From contig NZ_CP080389.1 in assembly GCF_030036535.1 (NCBI RefSeq), forward strand, positions 62,001 to 126,000: DNA of 64,000 bases, read 5' to 3'. Position numbers and translations under genes: made by a program. Origin of the DNA: Agrobacterium cucumeris. Its GTDB lineage: Bacteria > Pseudomonadota > Alphaproteobacteria > Rhizobiales > Rhizobiaceae. Position 1 is the stretch's first letter, and every line of letters starts with the position of its first letter. Under the pieces are notes generated by a model. That model saw only the letters and a program-made list of their open reading frames with translations, did not search any database and was not told the DNA's origin. Below, one piece after another: positions 42,857 through 50,322 of this stretch.

Positions 42857-43654
42857 TTATTCATTCGTGTCGCGCGCGGCGACAGCTCGTTTTCTTTGAA
42901 GCCAGAGAGTGAAACCGCCCGCTGCCAGAACGGCAATTGAAAGTGCCAACGCGATAACGCTGGCAGCATTGATCGAGGGATCGACGGTGCGCCGCATCAT
43001 CGACCAGATGTAAAGCGGAAGCGTCGTGTCATTGCCGCTCACGAAAACCGTGACAATGAACTCGTCGAACGAAAGGGCGAACGAGAGGATGGCCGCTCCG
43101 GCAATGGTGGGCGCGAGGATTGGAATGGTCACCATTCGGAAGGTCTGGAACTGCGAGGCTCCGAGATCGCGAGCAGCTTCTTCCAGCGACTGGTCGAAAT
43201 AGTTGACGCGCGAGCGCATAGTCTCCACGAAGAACGGCAGTGTGCAGAGAACGTGAGCGATCGTGACCGTAATGAGCGACCGCGCGAGCCCGATCTGAGC
43301 AAACAGCGTTACGAGCGCGATACCAATAAAGAGACCCGGTAGACCGATCGGGGCGAAATTCAGCCACTCGAATGCGGATTTGTGGTTACGCCTCATCCGG
43401 ATGAGCGCTAAGGCCGCCATCGTTCCTAGTATCGTGGTCACGGCGGCGGTAAAGAACCCTACCTTTAGACTGTTGAGAAGCGATGCCACGAAGTCAGGCT
43501 TCGAAACCAGTAGTTCGTACCACCGCAGACTAAGCCCCTGCAGGGGGAATGTCAGGGCGGGACTCGCGTGAAAGCTGAACAGGATGATGATCGCGATCGG
43601 GGCGAACAGGAAGAATAGGTAAGCAGAGAGATAAGCCCGTAGCATATCGATCAC
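42857..43654 (-). CDS. ABC transporter permease (PotC-like)
   Basis: A 265-residue permease with six hydrophobic segments. The coupling motif is LEEAARDLGASQFQTFRMVT. It overlaps the preceding PotB-like gene by 4 nt and is followed after 10 bp by the ATPase. Confidence 0.93.
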   Translation of the reverse strand: MIDMLRAYLSAYLFFLFAPIAIIILFSFHASPALTFPLQGLSLRWYELLVSKPDFVASLLNSLKVGFFTAAVTTILGTMAALALIRMRRNHKSAFEWLNFAPIGLPGLFIGIALVTLFAQIGLARSLITVTIAHVLCTLPFFVETMRSRVNYFDQSLEEAARDLGASQFQTFRMVTIPILAPTIAGAAILSFALSFDEFIVTVFVSGNDTTLPLYIWSMMRRTVDPSINAASVIALALSIAVLAAGGFTLWLQRKRAVAARDTNE

Positions 43655-44568
43655 CCGTGATAGCGCCGGCCAGGCGCGAGCTTTAGAATCTTCAGCGTCA
43701 TAGTGAACACGATGTAGACGCCGATGAAGGTTGCCAAGAGCGTGAAGGCCATGGCTGATCCCAGCGGCCAGTTTCCGGCGCTGCGGAACTGATTGGCAAT
43801 GAGGAGACCGCTGGTTACACCGTCTCTGCCGCCAAGTAGCTGCGGAGTGATGTAGTCGCCAGCGGCAAGGATAAACGTGAACATGAACGAGCCGACGATC
43901 CCTTTGTAAGCCATGGGCATGATGACCTTCACGAACACCCCAGCCTTCGTGGCGCCGAGATCGCGAGCAGCATCCAAGTAGTCCTGTTTGACGTCGCGTA
44001 GGGACGCGACGAGTATGAGGAGAGAGAACGGCAGCATGATGTGGATCAGCGTCAGGACCGACGCAAACGGGCTGAAGAGGATGACCTCGAGCGGCTGCGA
44101 AATTATCCCGCTACCCATGAGCAGCGAGTTGATCACGCCGTTTGTGCCGAGAATCGTCCGCCAAGCATAGACGCGGACCAGATAGCTGGAAAACCAGGAC
44201 AGCAGCACCAGATACATGATGATGTTGCTTCTGGTCCTGTAGACAAGGAAGTAAGCCACCGGAAAGCTGAGGATCACGGAGAAAGTCGCGGTGAAGAAGC
44301 CGTTCTTCATTCCGACCCAAGTCGCTTGCCAGAAGCCAGCCGCAGACAAAATCCTGGCATAGTTGTCGAGATTCCAAACGGGTTCGATCACAAAGGAACG
44401 AGCCGTGAAAAAGCTCGTCACGAATAGGAGGACCACCGGTAAGATGAAGAAAACGAGCAGAAATCCGAACGGCAGACCTGCGAGTGCGAAACCCGGCGCG
44501 AGGCTGAACCCGGACGATCGCGGGGTGACCGCATTGTGCTTCTCGACGTAGTCAGCGGCAGTCGCCAT
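43651..44568 (-). CDS. ABC transporter permease (PotB-like)
   Basis: A 305-residue permease with six hydrophobic segments and the coupling motif YLDAARDLGATKAGVFVKVI. It follows the binding-protein gene after an 83-bp spacer that holds a strong stem-loop. Confidence 0.93.
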   Translation of the reverse strand: MATAADYVEKHNAVTPRSSGFSLAPGFALAGLPFGFLLVFFILPVVLLFVTSFFTARSFVIEPVWNLDNYARILSAAGFWQATWVGMKNGFFTATFSVILSFPVAYFLVYRTRSNIIMYLVLLSWFSSYLVRVYAWRTILGTNGVINSLLMGSGIISQPLEVILFSPFASVLTLIHIMLPFSLLILVASLRDVKQDYLDAARDLGATKAGVFVKVIMPMAYKGIVGSFMFTFILAAGDYITPQLLGGRDGVTSGLLIANQFRSAGNWPLGSAMAFTLLATFIGVYIVFTMTLKILKLAPGRRYHG

Positions 44569-44617
44569 GAGCGTACATCCTGTTATGTAAGAAAGATATC
44601 ATAGCGCACTGATGAGC

Positions 44618-44645
44618 GGGCCAGCGGTAATTGTCCCGCTGGCCC
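44618..44645 (-). other. Intercistronic stem-loop after the PotD-like binding-protein gene
   Basis: Perfect 10-bp stem GGGCCAGCGG / CCGCTGGCCC with an 8-nt loop, 6 nt after the binding-protein stop and with no T-run. It is placed like the hairpin at 27661 and probably gives the binding protein a more stable mRNA than the permeases. Confidence 0.7.
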
Positions 44646-44651
44646 GGGACA

Positions 44652-45827
44652 TCAAAAGCCCGCGCGGAAGTCGGCCCAGACCTGCAGCCAGTCGTCGTAT
44701 GTCGCGAACTCTGTAGAGGTCCGCGGCGGTTGACCGTACACCTTCATCGTCTTGAACTGTTGGTCGAAGTTGTCGTAGTCGAAAAGAGCTTTCGTACCCG
44801 CGTCCATCAAGGCGGGCGCCTTTTTGGAAACAGCTGCTGCGACGGCGGTCTTCGAAATGGATGCCTGGATTTCCGGCTCAAGTGCCTCATTGATGAAGGC
44901 GTGGGCGGTCTCGATGTTCTCGGCGGTCTTGGGAATAAACCAAGCGTCCGCCCAAACGGCTGCGCCCTCCTTCGGGTAGACCGCAACCGTCTTGACGTTC
45001 TGTTTGGCCGTTTCGAGCGGAACGGCGCTCCAGACACAGAAGCATGCGGCGATTTCACCGGAGGCGAAAAGCGAGATGACGTCGCCGTTCGACGAGGCGA
45101 AAACCTTCGTCTGATCGCGGTAGGGCTTTAGCTTCTCGAAGCAATCGCCAAGCTCGTCCTTCGTCAAGTTCGGGAACTTTTCTCCGTAGCCGGTGACCTT
45201 CGCGATCTGGGGCCAAACGGTGAGCGGATTGTCGAGAAACGCAAGTTTCCCGGTGAGTTCCGGACGGAGGAGGTCCTCGTAGCTTTTCACTTCGAAGCCG
45301 GTCAGTTCCGGATTGACGACGATCGTGTCCAGACCCCAGACCCAAGGCATGGCCCAGTTCTTGCCATCCCAGTACCACATGTCACCCTCGTAGAACGGGG
45401 CGTAGATGTCGTCCTTATTGTAGTTGGGGATCTTGGAGACATCCAGCTCCGTAAGGACACCCAGCTCATTGTAGATCGCGTTGTAGCCGTTGGAGTACTC
45501 GGCGAGGTCGAGGCGAACGGCGTTGCTTCCGACGATCTTTGCGGTGACGTCATCTTGGTTGCTCATGATGGCAGCGCGCATGGTGATGTTGTTAGCCTTG
45601 CGCCATTCCGCGGTCTCGGTCTCGAGCGTATAGCCTTCCCAGGCCATCACTTCGAGGTTGCCACCGACGGCGGCACGTGCCTGGGGTACCCAGGCTCCAA
45701 GCGTGGCACCGGCTGCAATGGCAGCCGTACCCAGCATGAAGCTGCGGCGGGCGAGCATTACCTCGTTAAAAAGATCTGCGGTTCGGGCGGACGTGATTTC
45801 TTTCTTGTTGTGGTCTTCATGCTTCAT
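44652..45827 (-). CDS. ABC transporter substrate-binding protein (PotD/F-like) with Tat signal
   Basis: A 391-residue periplasmic protein. A twin-arginine signal is visible (LARRSFMLGTAAIAAGATLG, cleavage after ARA near residue 53), implying export in folded form. The mature part has the spermidine/putrescine-binding pattern (LEVMAWEGYTLETETAEWRK, GMDTIVVNPE-like segment, FIPKTAENIETAHAFINEAL). The ligand is probably a cationic amine, but phosphonate- and thiamine-binding relatives also exist. It follows the monooxygenase gene after a 102-bp spacer with a large palindrome. Confidence 0.92.
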   Translation of the reverse strand: MKHEDHNKKEITSARTADLFNEVMLARRSFMLGTAAIAAGATLGAWVPQARAAVGGNLEVMAWEGYTLETETAEWRKANNITMRAAIMSNQDDVTAKIVGSNAVRLDLAEYSNGYNAIYNELGVLTELDVSKIPNYNKDDIYAPFYEGDMWYWDGKNWAMPWVWGLDTIVVNPELTGFEVKSYEDLLRPELTGKLAFLDNPLTVWPQIAKVTGYGEKFPNLTKDELGDCFEKLKPYRDQTKVFASSNGDVISLFASGEIAACFCVWSAVPLETAKQNVKTVAVYPKEGAAVWADAWFIPKTAENIETAHAFINEALEPEIQASISKTAVAAAVSKKAPALMDAGTKALFDYDNFDQQFKTMKVYGQPPRTSTEFATYDDWLQVWADFRAGF

Positions 45828-45889
45828 AACAGGGCTCCCAGTTCGAATAGGTGAAGAGTGAATATTCCCGTGAAATTTTCTTATTAGTG

Positions 45890-45913
45890 GCCACGCGGCC
45901 CGGGCCGCGTGGC
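45890..45913. terminator. 24-nt perfect palindrome between monooxygenase and binding-protein genes
   Basis: A fully self-complementary GC-rich sequence (half-site GCCACGCGGCCC), 17 nt after the monooxygenase stop. As RNA it forms a hairpin with a CCGG turn. No T-run follows in the minus direction, so it may attenuate more than terminate, setting the ratio between monooxygenase and importer. Confidence 0.55.
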
Positions 45914-45929
45914 TGGACTGCAGGACGCG

Positions 45930-47036
45930 TTACTCGGCTGCAGCGAGCGTGCCCACGTGTTGACGCAGCTTTGGCATGACGTCGGTCGAGAGGAGTTCCA
46001 TGGAGCGCTTGTGGATGGCGGGGCGGTCCCAGTCCTTCTGGGTCATCATGAGAGAGCCAAACGGACCGCCAACTTCGTCGACGAAGGCAACGAGCTTGTC
46101 GAGAACTGTTTTCGGAGAGCCCGAGAGCACCATCCAGTCGAGGCAGTTCTGCACCGTGATGTCGCTGTCCAACGTGTTCATCGAAGGCTTGAGCACGCCG
46201 AGGAGCTTGAACGCCTTCATATCTTCCACGATGTACTCGTAGTACCAGCGGTAGGAAGACGTGCCCTCGGCGAGGTAGTCGGCCGCTTCCTGATCGCTGT
46301 CGGTCACGAGCAGCGAACGTGCGATACGCCACTTGTTGCGGTCAGGGCGACGGCCGGCCTTTTCGCAGCCCACGACGTACTGTTCCCAATGGGTTTTGAC
46401 GTTGGCGACCGGGGTAAAGTTGGCAGAGACGATGCTCCAGCCGTTTTCGCCCGCCTGGCGCGCGCTGCTTGAAGATGGGCTCATCACCGAGATCGCCAGC
46501 TCGGGGAACGGCTGCTGATACGGCTTAAGCATCGGACCGAAACCGAGGCTGGGAATGAGCGTATTCTCGATAACCACGTCCCAGTATTTGCCCTTGATGT
46601 TGTAGGGCGGGTTCTGCGACCAGATCTGGTGCATGATCTTGATGGATTCGGTGGTCATTTCGGCGCGGTTCTTTTCCTGCGTGCCGAACAGTTCCATATC
46701 GGTCACGAGACCGCCCGGGCCAACGCCCATGATGAAACGGCCTTCCGAGAGATGGTCGAATTGTGCGATCTGGCCGGCGAGACGTGCCGGATGGTGCTGC
46801 GGTAGGTTCAGGACCCCCGTGGCGAACTTGATCTGCTTCGTCGCATGGATCAGCGTACCGAAAAATTGAAGCGGGTCGGCAATCGGTTCGCAGGAGCAGC
46901 TAATGTGCTCGCCAACCCAAACTTCCGAGAAGCCGAGACGGTCGGCGAGGATCACTGCTTCACGATCCTGTTTCAGGAGTTCAGTGAAGTTGCGCCGCTG
47001 ATCGTGCAGGGGCATCATAAATAGACCGAGGTCCAT
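45930..47036 (-). CDS. LLM-class flavin-dependent monooxygenase (luciferase-like)
   Basis: A 368-residue bacterial-luciferase-like enzyme. TIM-barrel signatures are MDLGLFMMPLHDQRRNF, ILADRLGFSEVWVGEHISCS, FATGVLNLPQHHPARLAGQI, LSEGRFIMGVGPGGLVTDME and ELAISVMSPSSSSARQAGEN. It belongs to the limonene-monooxygenase-like branch, which uses FMNH2 supplied by a separate reductase and O2. The flavin reductase at 34104 and FMN-making genes sit under the same promoter type. The start at 47036 lies about 55-70 bp from a -24/-12 promoter. Confidence 0.92.
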   Translation of the reverse strand: MDLGLFMMPLHDQRRNFTELLKQDREAVILADRLGFSEVWVGEHISCSCEPIADPLQFFGTLIHATKQIKFATGVLNLPQHHPARLAGQIAQFDHLSEGRFIMGVGPGGLVTDMELFGTQEKNRAEMTTESIKIMHQIWSQNPPYNIKGKYWDVVIENTLIPSLGFGPMLKPYQQPFPELAISVMSPSSSSARQAGENGWSIVSANFTPVANVKTHWEQYVVGCEKAGRRPDRNKWRIARSLLVTDSDQEAADYLAEGTSSYRWYYEYIVEDMKAFKLLGVLKPSMNTLDSDITVQNCLDWMVLSGSPKTVLDKLVAFVDEVGGPFGSLMMTQKDWDRPAIHKRSMELLSTDVMPKLRQHVGTLAAAE

Positions 47037-47089
47037 TTGGTATCTCCTCTAGAATTGAGATCGGCCTGTCCGATCCTCGCATATTCATG

Positions 47090-47105
47090 AGCAAGCGATA
47101 TGCCA
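47090..47105 (-). promoter_or_regulatory. Sigma-54 (-24/-12) promoter of the monooxygenase-importer operon
   Basis: On the minus strand TGGCAT-ATCGC-TTGCT, matching TGGCAY-N5-TTGCW. It lies 54-69 bp before the monooxygenase start codon. Confidence 0.82.
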
Positions 47106-47153
47106 CGCTGGAAATAGCTGCGGAATCAGTACGTTAACGAACAAACCTGACGA

Positions 47154-47219
47154 GTCTCACTTTTCCAGTGCGGTCTCAGGTTTGAGTTTCAATATTGAGA
47201 GCGCTTAGTCTTGAGACAG
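47154..47219. promoter_or_regulatory. Upstream activator site cluster with GTCTCA/TGAGAC boxes
   Basis: GTCTCA-GGTT-TGAGTT at 47173-47188 matches the inverted repeat at 36193 with two changes and the same 4-nt centre. Single boxes flank it (GTCTCA at 47154-47159, TTGAGAC at 47211-47217). The core starts 68 bp from the -24 element, almost the same distance (71 bp) as at the ALDH promoter. Confidence 0.65.
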
Positions 47220-47236
47220 TCTTACGGACGAAATAA

Positions 47237-47262
47237 CGGGGCCCGACATACGCCAGGCCCCG
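47237..47262 (-). terminator. Rho-independent terminator of the DadA-like gene
   Basis: Stem CGGGGCC / GGCCCCG with a 12-nt loop, followed in the minus direction by TTATTT, 6 nt after the stop codon at 47269. Confidence 0.75.
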
Positions 47263-47268
47263 GTTTGT

Positions 47269-48519
47269 TCAAGCTGTCCTGCGACCGCTGGAGGTCGGCG
47301 TCTGCTGAACCAATTCCGCAACGAGTTCCGCCGTCGCCGCTGACAGCGTCCAACCAAGATGACCGTGTCCGGTGTTGTAGAAAACGTTGGGACGGCAGCC
47401 CTTTTTTATCCGTGGCATCATGTTCGGCATCATGGGGCGAAGGCCCGCCCAAGGCACGACGCGGGATGTCGAGGCCTCTGGAAAGAGCGTGCGCACCCAA
47501 TCTACCAAGGGTTTGATGCGATCATGTCTAATATCGCGATTGATACCGTTGAACTCCGCCGTACCGGCGACTCGGAACCGGTCGTTTCCAAGACGGCTCG
47601 TGACGATCTTTGCCCGGTCGTCGAGTAGGCTGACCCAGGGAGCGCCGTTCTGGCTTCGCTCGTCATCGAGATGAACCGTGATCGAGTAGCCTTTTACCGG
47701 ATAGACATTTATTCGATCGCCGAGCATCCCAGCGATTTTCCTGCTGCCGACGCCAGCACATACAACCACGCCGTCAGCCGTCAGGACGTTGCTTGAGCTT
47801 CCAGGGTTTTCGGCAGGCTTCCAGTAAACAGTCGTGCTTTCTCCGGATTCTACCCGTTGGATTTCCGTGTCGAAAAGGAAATTCACGCCGCGTTTCATAC
47901 ATGCCTTGGCAAGGCCGCGCGTGAATTTGTGGATGTCTCCTGTGGAATCCGACGGCGTAAAGAAGCCGCCGTAGAAATTACCGACCAACGCGGGTTCGAT
48001 CGCCTTGATTTCCTCTTGCGATACGGATCTCCGGTCCAGGCCGCCCTCGGTCAGCATCGCGTTCACCTTGCCGGCATAATCAAAGCTCGGTTTGTCATAG
48101 TAGACATGGAGGATGCCCCGCTTTTCGAGGTCGAACTCAATCTTCTCGCGATCGGCTATTTCGAACATGTGCTGACGCGCAGCGATTGCGAGCCGCGTAG
48201 TCTCGATCGTATTGGTGCGATATCCGCCTATGCCCCCCACAAATTCCCCCATCCAGGAATATTTGTGCCAGCTCGGGGTAGGGTTCATGAGAAGCGGCGC
48301 GTCGCTTTTGAGCATCCATTTGATGCCTTTCAAGACCGTAGACCAATGATTCCAGACCTCAGCATTGCTTGCAGAAAGCTGTCCGCCATTGGCAAACGAG
48401 GTCTCCATCGCGGGATAACGATTGCGGTCGATAACGGTAACGTCGAAACCGCGGCGTGAAAGCGCGTAAGCAGTTGTCACGCCGGTAATACCGGCGCCTA
48501 ATACAGCGATATGGGGCAC
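47269..48519 (-). CDS. FAD-dependent D-amino acid dehydrogenase / glycine oxidase-like (DadA family)
   Basis: A 416-residue flavoprotein. I chose GTG at 48519 because GGAG is 7 nt upstream and the protein then starts directly at the FAD motif HIAVLGAGITGVTTAYALSR; the ATG at 48570 lies in the riboswitch. Further markers are FANGGQLSASNAEVWNHWST, GDIHKFTRGLAKACMKRGVN, and the C-terminal NVFYNTGHGHLGWTLSAATA. DadA oxidises D-amino acids to keto acids and ammonia; related enzymes act on glycine or sarcosine. A tandem glycine riboswitch in its leader makes glycine, or a compound yielding it, a probable substrate. Confidence 0.92.
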   Translation of the reverse strand: MPHIAVLGAGITGVTTAYALSRRGFDVTVIDRNRYPAMETSFANGGQLSASNAEVWNHWSTVLKGIKWMLKSDAPLLMNPTPSWHKYSWMGEFVGGIGGYRTNTIETTRLAIAARQHMFEIADREKIEFDLEKRGILHVYYDKPSFDYAGKVNAMLTEGGLDRRSVSQEEIKAIEPALVGNFYGGFFTPSDSTGDIHKFTRGLAKACMKRGVNFLFDTEIQRVESGESTTVYWKPAENPGSSSNVLTADGVVVCAGVGSRKIAGMLGDRINVYPVKGYSITVHLDDERSQNGAPWVSLLDDRAKIVTSRLGNDRFRVAGTAEFNGINRDIRHDRIKPLVDWVRTLFPEASTSRVVPWAGLRPMMPNMMPRIKKGCRPNVFYNTGHGHLGWTLSAATAELVAELVQQTPTSSGRRTA

Positions 48520-48569
48520 TTTTGTCTCCAACAGTTGGTGCCGGGGCTTCGCCAGCCCCATAGCCCCCA

Positions 48570-48726
48570 ATCTGTCTTTTTACCTGAGAGCTTTTCCCCA
48601 CGGGGGTCCCCTTCGGTGGACGCGAGCGCCTCTCTCCAGATCGTTCAAACTGTGCAGTCTTGGTTGCCTGAGAGTTTCCTGGGGGGTTGCTCCTTCGGCG
48701 TGGCGTCGGTGCCATCTCTCCTGCAC
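48570..48726 (-). ncRNA. Tandem glycine riboswitch in the leader of the DadA-like gene
   Basis: Two glycine aptamers in series on the minus strand. Aptamer 1 (48652-48726) is closed by P1 GTGCAG/CTGCAC and contains GGAGAG, GCCGAAGGAGCAA and AACTCTCAGGCAA. A short linker follows. Aptamer 2 (48570-48641) is closed by ATCTG/CAGAT and contains GGAGAG, CACCGAAGGGG, GCTCTCAGGTA and GACAG. These are the conserved core segments of the gcvT-type glycine riboswitch. The expression platform before the GTG start has GGGGCT-GGCGA-AGCCCC and CCAACTGTTGG; the latter pairs next to the GGAG ribosome-binding site, which suggests translational control. Confidence 0.9.
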
Positions 48727-48799
48727 GGCCTTCGAACACCCTTAGGGTACTCACATGTTTGGATCTTGCGCAAGTCCTTCGTATCGGAAATTATTAAAT

Positions 48800-48815
48800 T
48801 GGCACACAAATTGCA
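48800..48815 (+). promoter_or_regulatory. Sigma-54 (-24/-12) promoter of the hydroxyacid dehydrogenase-flavokinase operon
   Basis: TGGCAC-ACAAA-TTGCA, an exact consensus match, 33-48 bp before the start at 48848. A CTTGCGCAAG palindrome lies at 48765-48774. No clear GTCTCA-N4-TGAGAC repeat was found upstream, where the riboswitch template occupies the space. Confidence 0.83.
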
Positions 48816-48847
48816 TCTACATAACAAATAACCTTAAAGGATTGATT

Positions 48848-49828
48848 ATGCGTGATTTTTCCGTATACGTGGAAAACGCCGTGCCGCCCGGGTCCCCCTA
48901 CTTCGTCTCGGAACCCGCTGTTCTCAAGGCTTTAGGAGCGGTAGCGGGATTTGCAGAAGTGCGATCATTCAACGCTCAATTTCCCGACTACCAGGCGCTA
49001 GAAGCCGCAGACTATTTCGTCGGCTCCGGATTCGATACCGCGCGCCTCAAAGTCCACGGCAAGCGCCTGCGTGTGGTTCATTGCACAAGTGCTGGCGTCG
49101 AGAAGTATATGCCGCTCGACTGGCTTCCGAACGGAGCGGTCCTGACAAACAGCAGCGGCGTACACGCGAAGAAGGGCGGCGCTTTCGGCTTAATGACCGT
49201 TCTCATGTTGTGCGAGGGCGTGCCGCGACACATTCAAAATCAGCGGCTCCATCGCTGGGACAATCGCCTCGCGACGGGGATCGATACGAAGACCATAGTC
49301 TTCGTAGGTTTTGGAGCGCTCGGCACCGCGATTGCGGACCGTTTGCGCCCGTTCGGCCCGCGGATTGTAGCAGTCACCCGTTCAGGTAAGACCAGTCCAT
49401 CGGCCGATGAGGTATTCACCGTCGCAGATCTTGACCAGGCGCTTACCCTGGCCGACTGCCTTGTCGTCAGCTGCCCTCTCACTGCCTCGACCAAGGGGCT
49501 CATCGGTGAAAAGCAACTGGCCCTGATGAAACCAGGCGCGTCTTTGTTCAACATCGCGCGAGGTCCTCTCGTCGATACGGGGCCCCTCATCAGGGCGCTC
49601 GTCGATGGCCGTCTGAGCGGTGCTGCGCTGGACGTCTTCGACGAGGAACCCCTGTCGGCCGACAGTCAGCTGTGGGATGTACCCAACCTGATCATCTTCC
49701 CGCATATTTCCTGTGACGACGCCGACGGATACGTCGACCGTTGCCTTTCGATCTTCGCTGACAACATTGGCAGGGACCTGCGTGGCGAACCCTTACGGAA
49801 TCGTGTCGATGCGACCGCAGGATACTAA
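48848..49828 (+). CDS. D-isomer specific 2-hydroxyacid dehydrogenase
   Basis: A 326-residue NAD(P)-dependent dehydrogenase, start ATG at 48848 after AAAGGA. The Rossmann motif is FVGFGALGTAIADRLRPFG. The catalytic set is Arg in NIARGPLVDTGPL, Glu in ALDVFDEEPL and His in FPHISCDDADG. It may reduce a 2-keto acid such as glyoxylate or hydroxypyruvate, or a pathway-specific one. It heads a four-gene operon with GlcG-like, riboflavin kinase and LysR genes. Confidence 0.9.
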   Translation: MRDFSVYVENAVPPGSPYFVSEPAVLKALGAVAGFAEVRSFNAQFPDYQALEAADYFVGSGFDTARLKVHGKRLRVVHCTSAGVEKYMPLDWLPNGAVLTNSSGVHAKKGGAFGLMTVLMLCEGVPRHIQNQRLHRWDNRLATGIDTKTIVFVGFGALGTAIADRLRPFGPRIVAVTRSGKTSPSADEVFTVADLDQALTLADCLVVSCPLTASTKGLIGEKQLALMKPGASLFNIARGPLVDTGPLIRALVDGRLSGAALDVFDEEPLSADSQLWDVPNLIIFPHISCDDADGYVDRCLSIFADNIGRDLRGEPLRNRVDATAGY

Positions 49829-49844
49829 CCCCTAGGAGAATATG

Positions 49845-50270
49845 ATGACCGATTCCTATCTCGAAGCACTTGTCCTATCGCACGCAGGTGCGTTGGACGC
49901 TTTGGCTGCGGCGGTTTCGAAAGCCGCGGAAATCTCGGTTCCGCAGTGCATTTGTATCGTTGACGCCAGCGGCGAGACGATCGCCAGTCTCCGTATGGAC
50001 GGAGCAAAATACCTAAGCATGCAGACAGCGAAGGCTAAGGCCCGCACATCGGCGTCCATCCGCAATAAGACAGGCGGCATGACACCCGAATTCAGCATTG
50101 CCGCCGGAATTGCCACTGGCGGCGGCGTCACAAATCTGCCCGGCGGTCTGCCGATCAAGTTCAGCGGCAAGCTGGCGGGTGCAATAGGAGTGGGCTCCGG
50201 CACTGGAGATCAGGACATCGAAGTCGGCAGGGCTGCTCTTGCGGCTATAGGGGCCGACCCCGTCGAATGA
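49845..50270 (+). CDS. GlcG/HbpS family protein
   Basis: A 141-residue single-domain protein of the GlcG/HbpS (DUF336) fold. It has ICIVDASGETIASLRMDGAK, AKARTSASIRNKTGG, and GGLPIKFSGKLAGAIGVGSG. Of two adjacent ATG codons I chose the second, 6 nt after AGGAG. Family members bind heme or small oxidised organics, or act as enzyme subunits in glycolate and cofactor-degradation loci; the exact role is unproven. It follows the 2-hydroxyacid dehydrogenase closely. Confidence 0.85.
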   Translation: MTDSYLEALVLSHAGALDALAAAVSKAAEISVPQCICIVDASGETIASLRMDGAKYLSMQTAKAKARTSASIRNKTGGMTPEFSIAAGIATGGGVTNLPGGLPIKFSGKLAGAIGVGSGTGDQDIEVGRAALAAIGADPVE

Positions 50271-50322
50271 ACCGTCGCGCGGGCCGGGTGTCTACCGCCC
50301 CGCGCGTTCGAAGGAGGCGAAC

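Noticed and set aside
48570..48579. ATG start of the DadA-like gene at 48570
   Set aside because: It lies in the riboswitch aptamer and adds 17 residues before the FAD motif; GTG at 48519 has GGAG at good distance.
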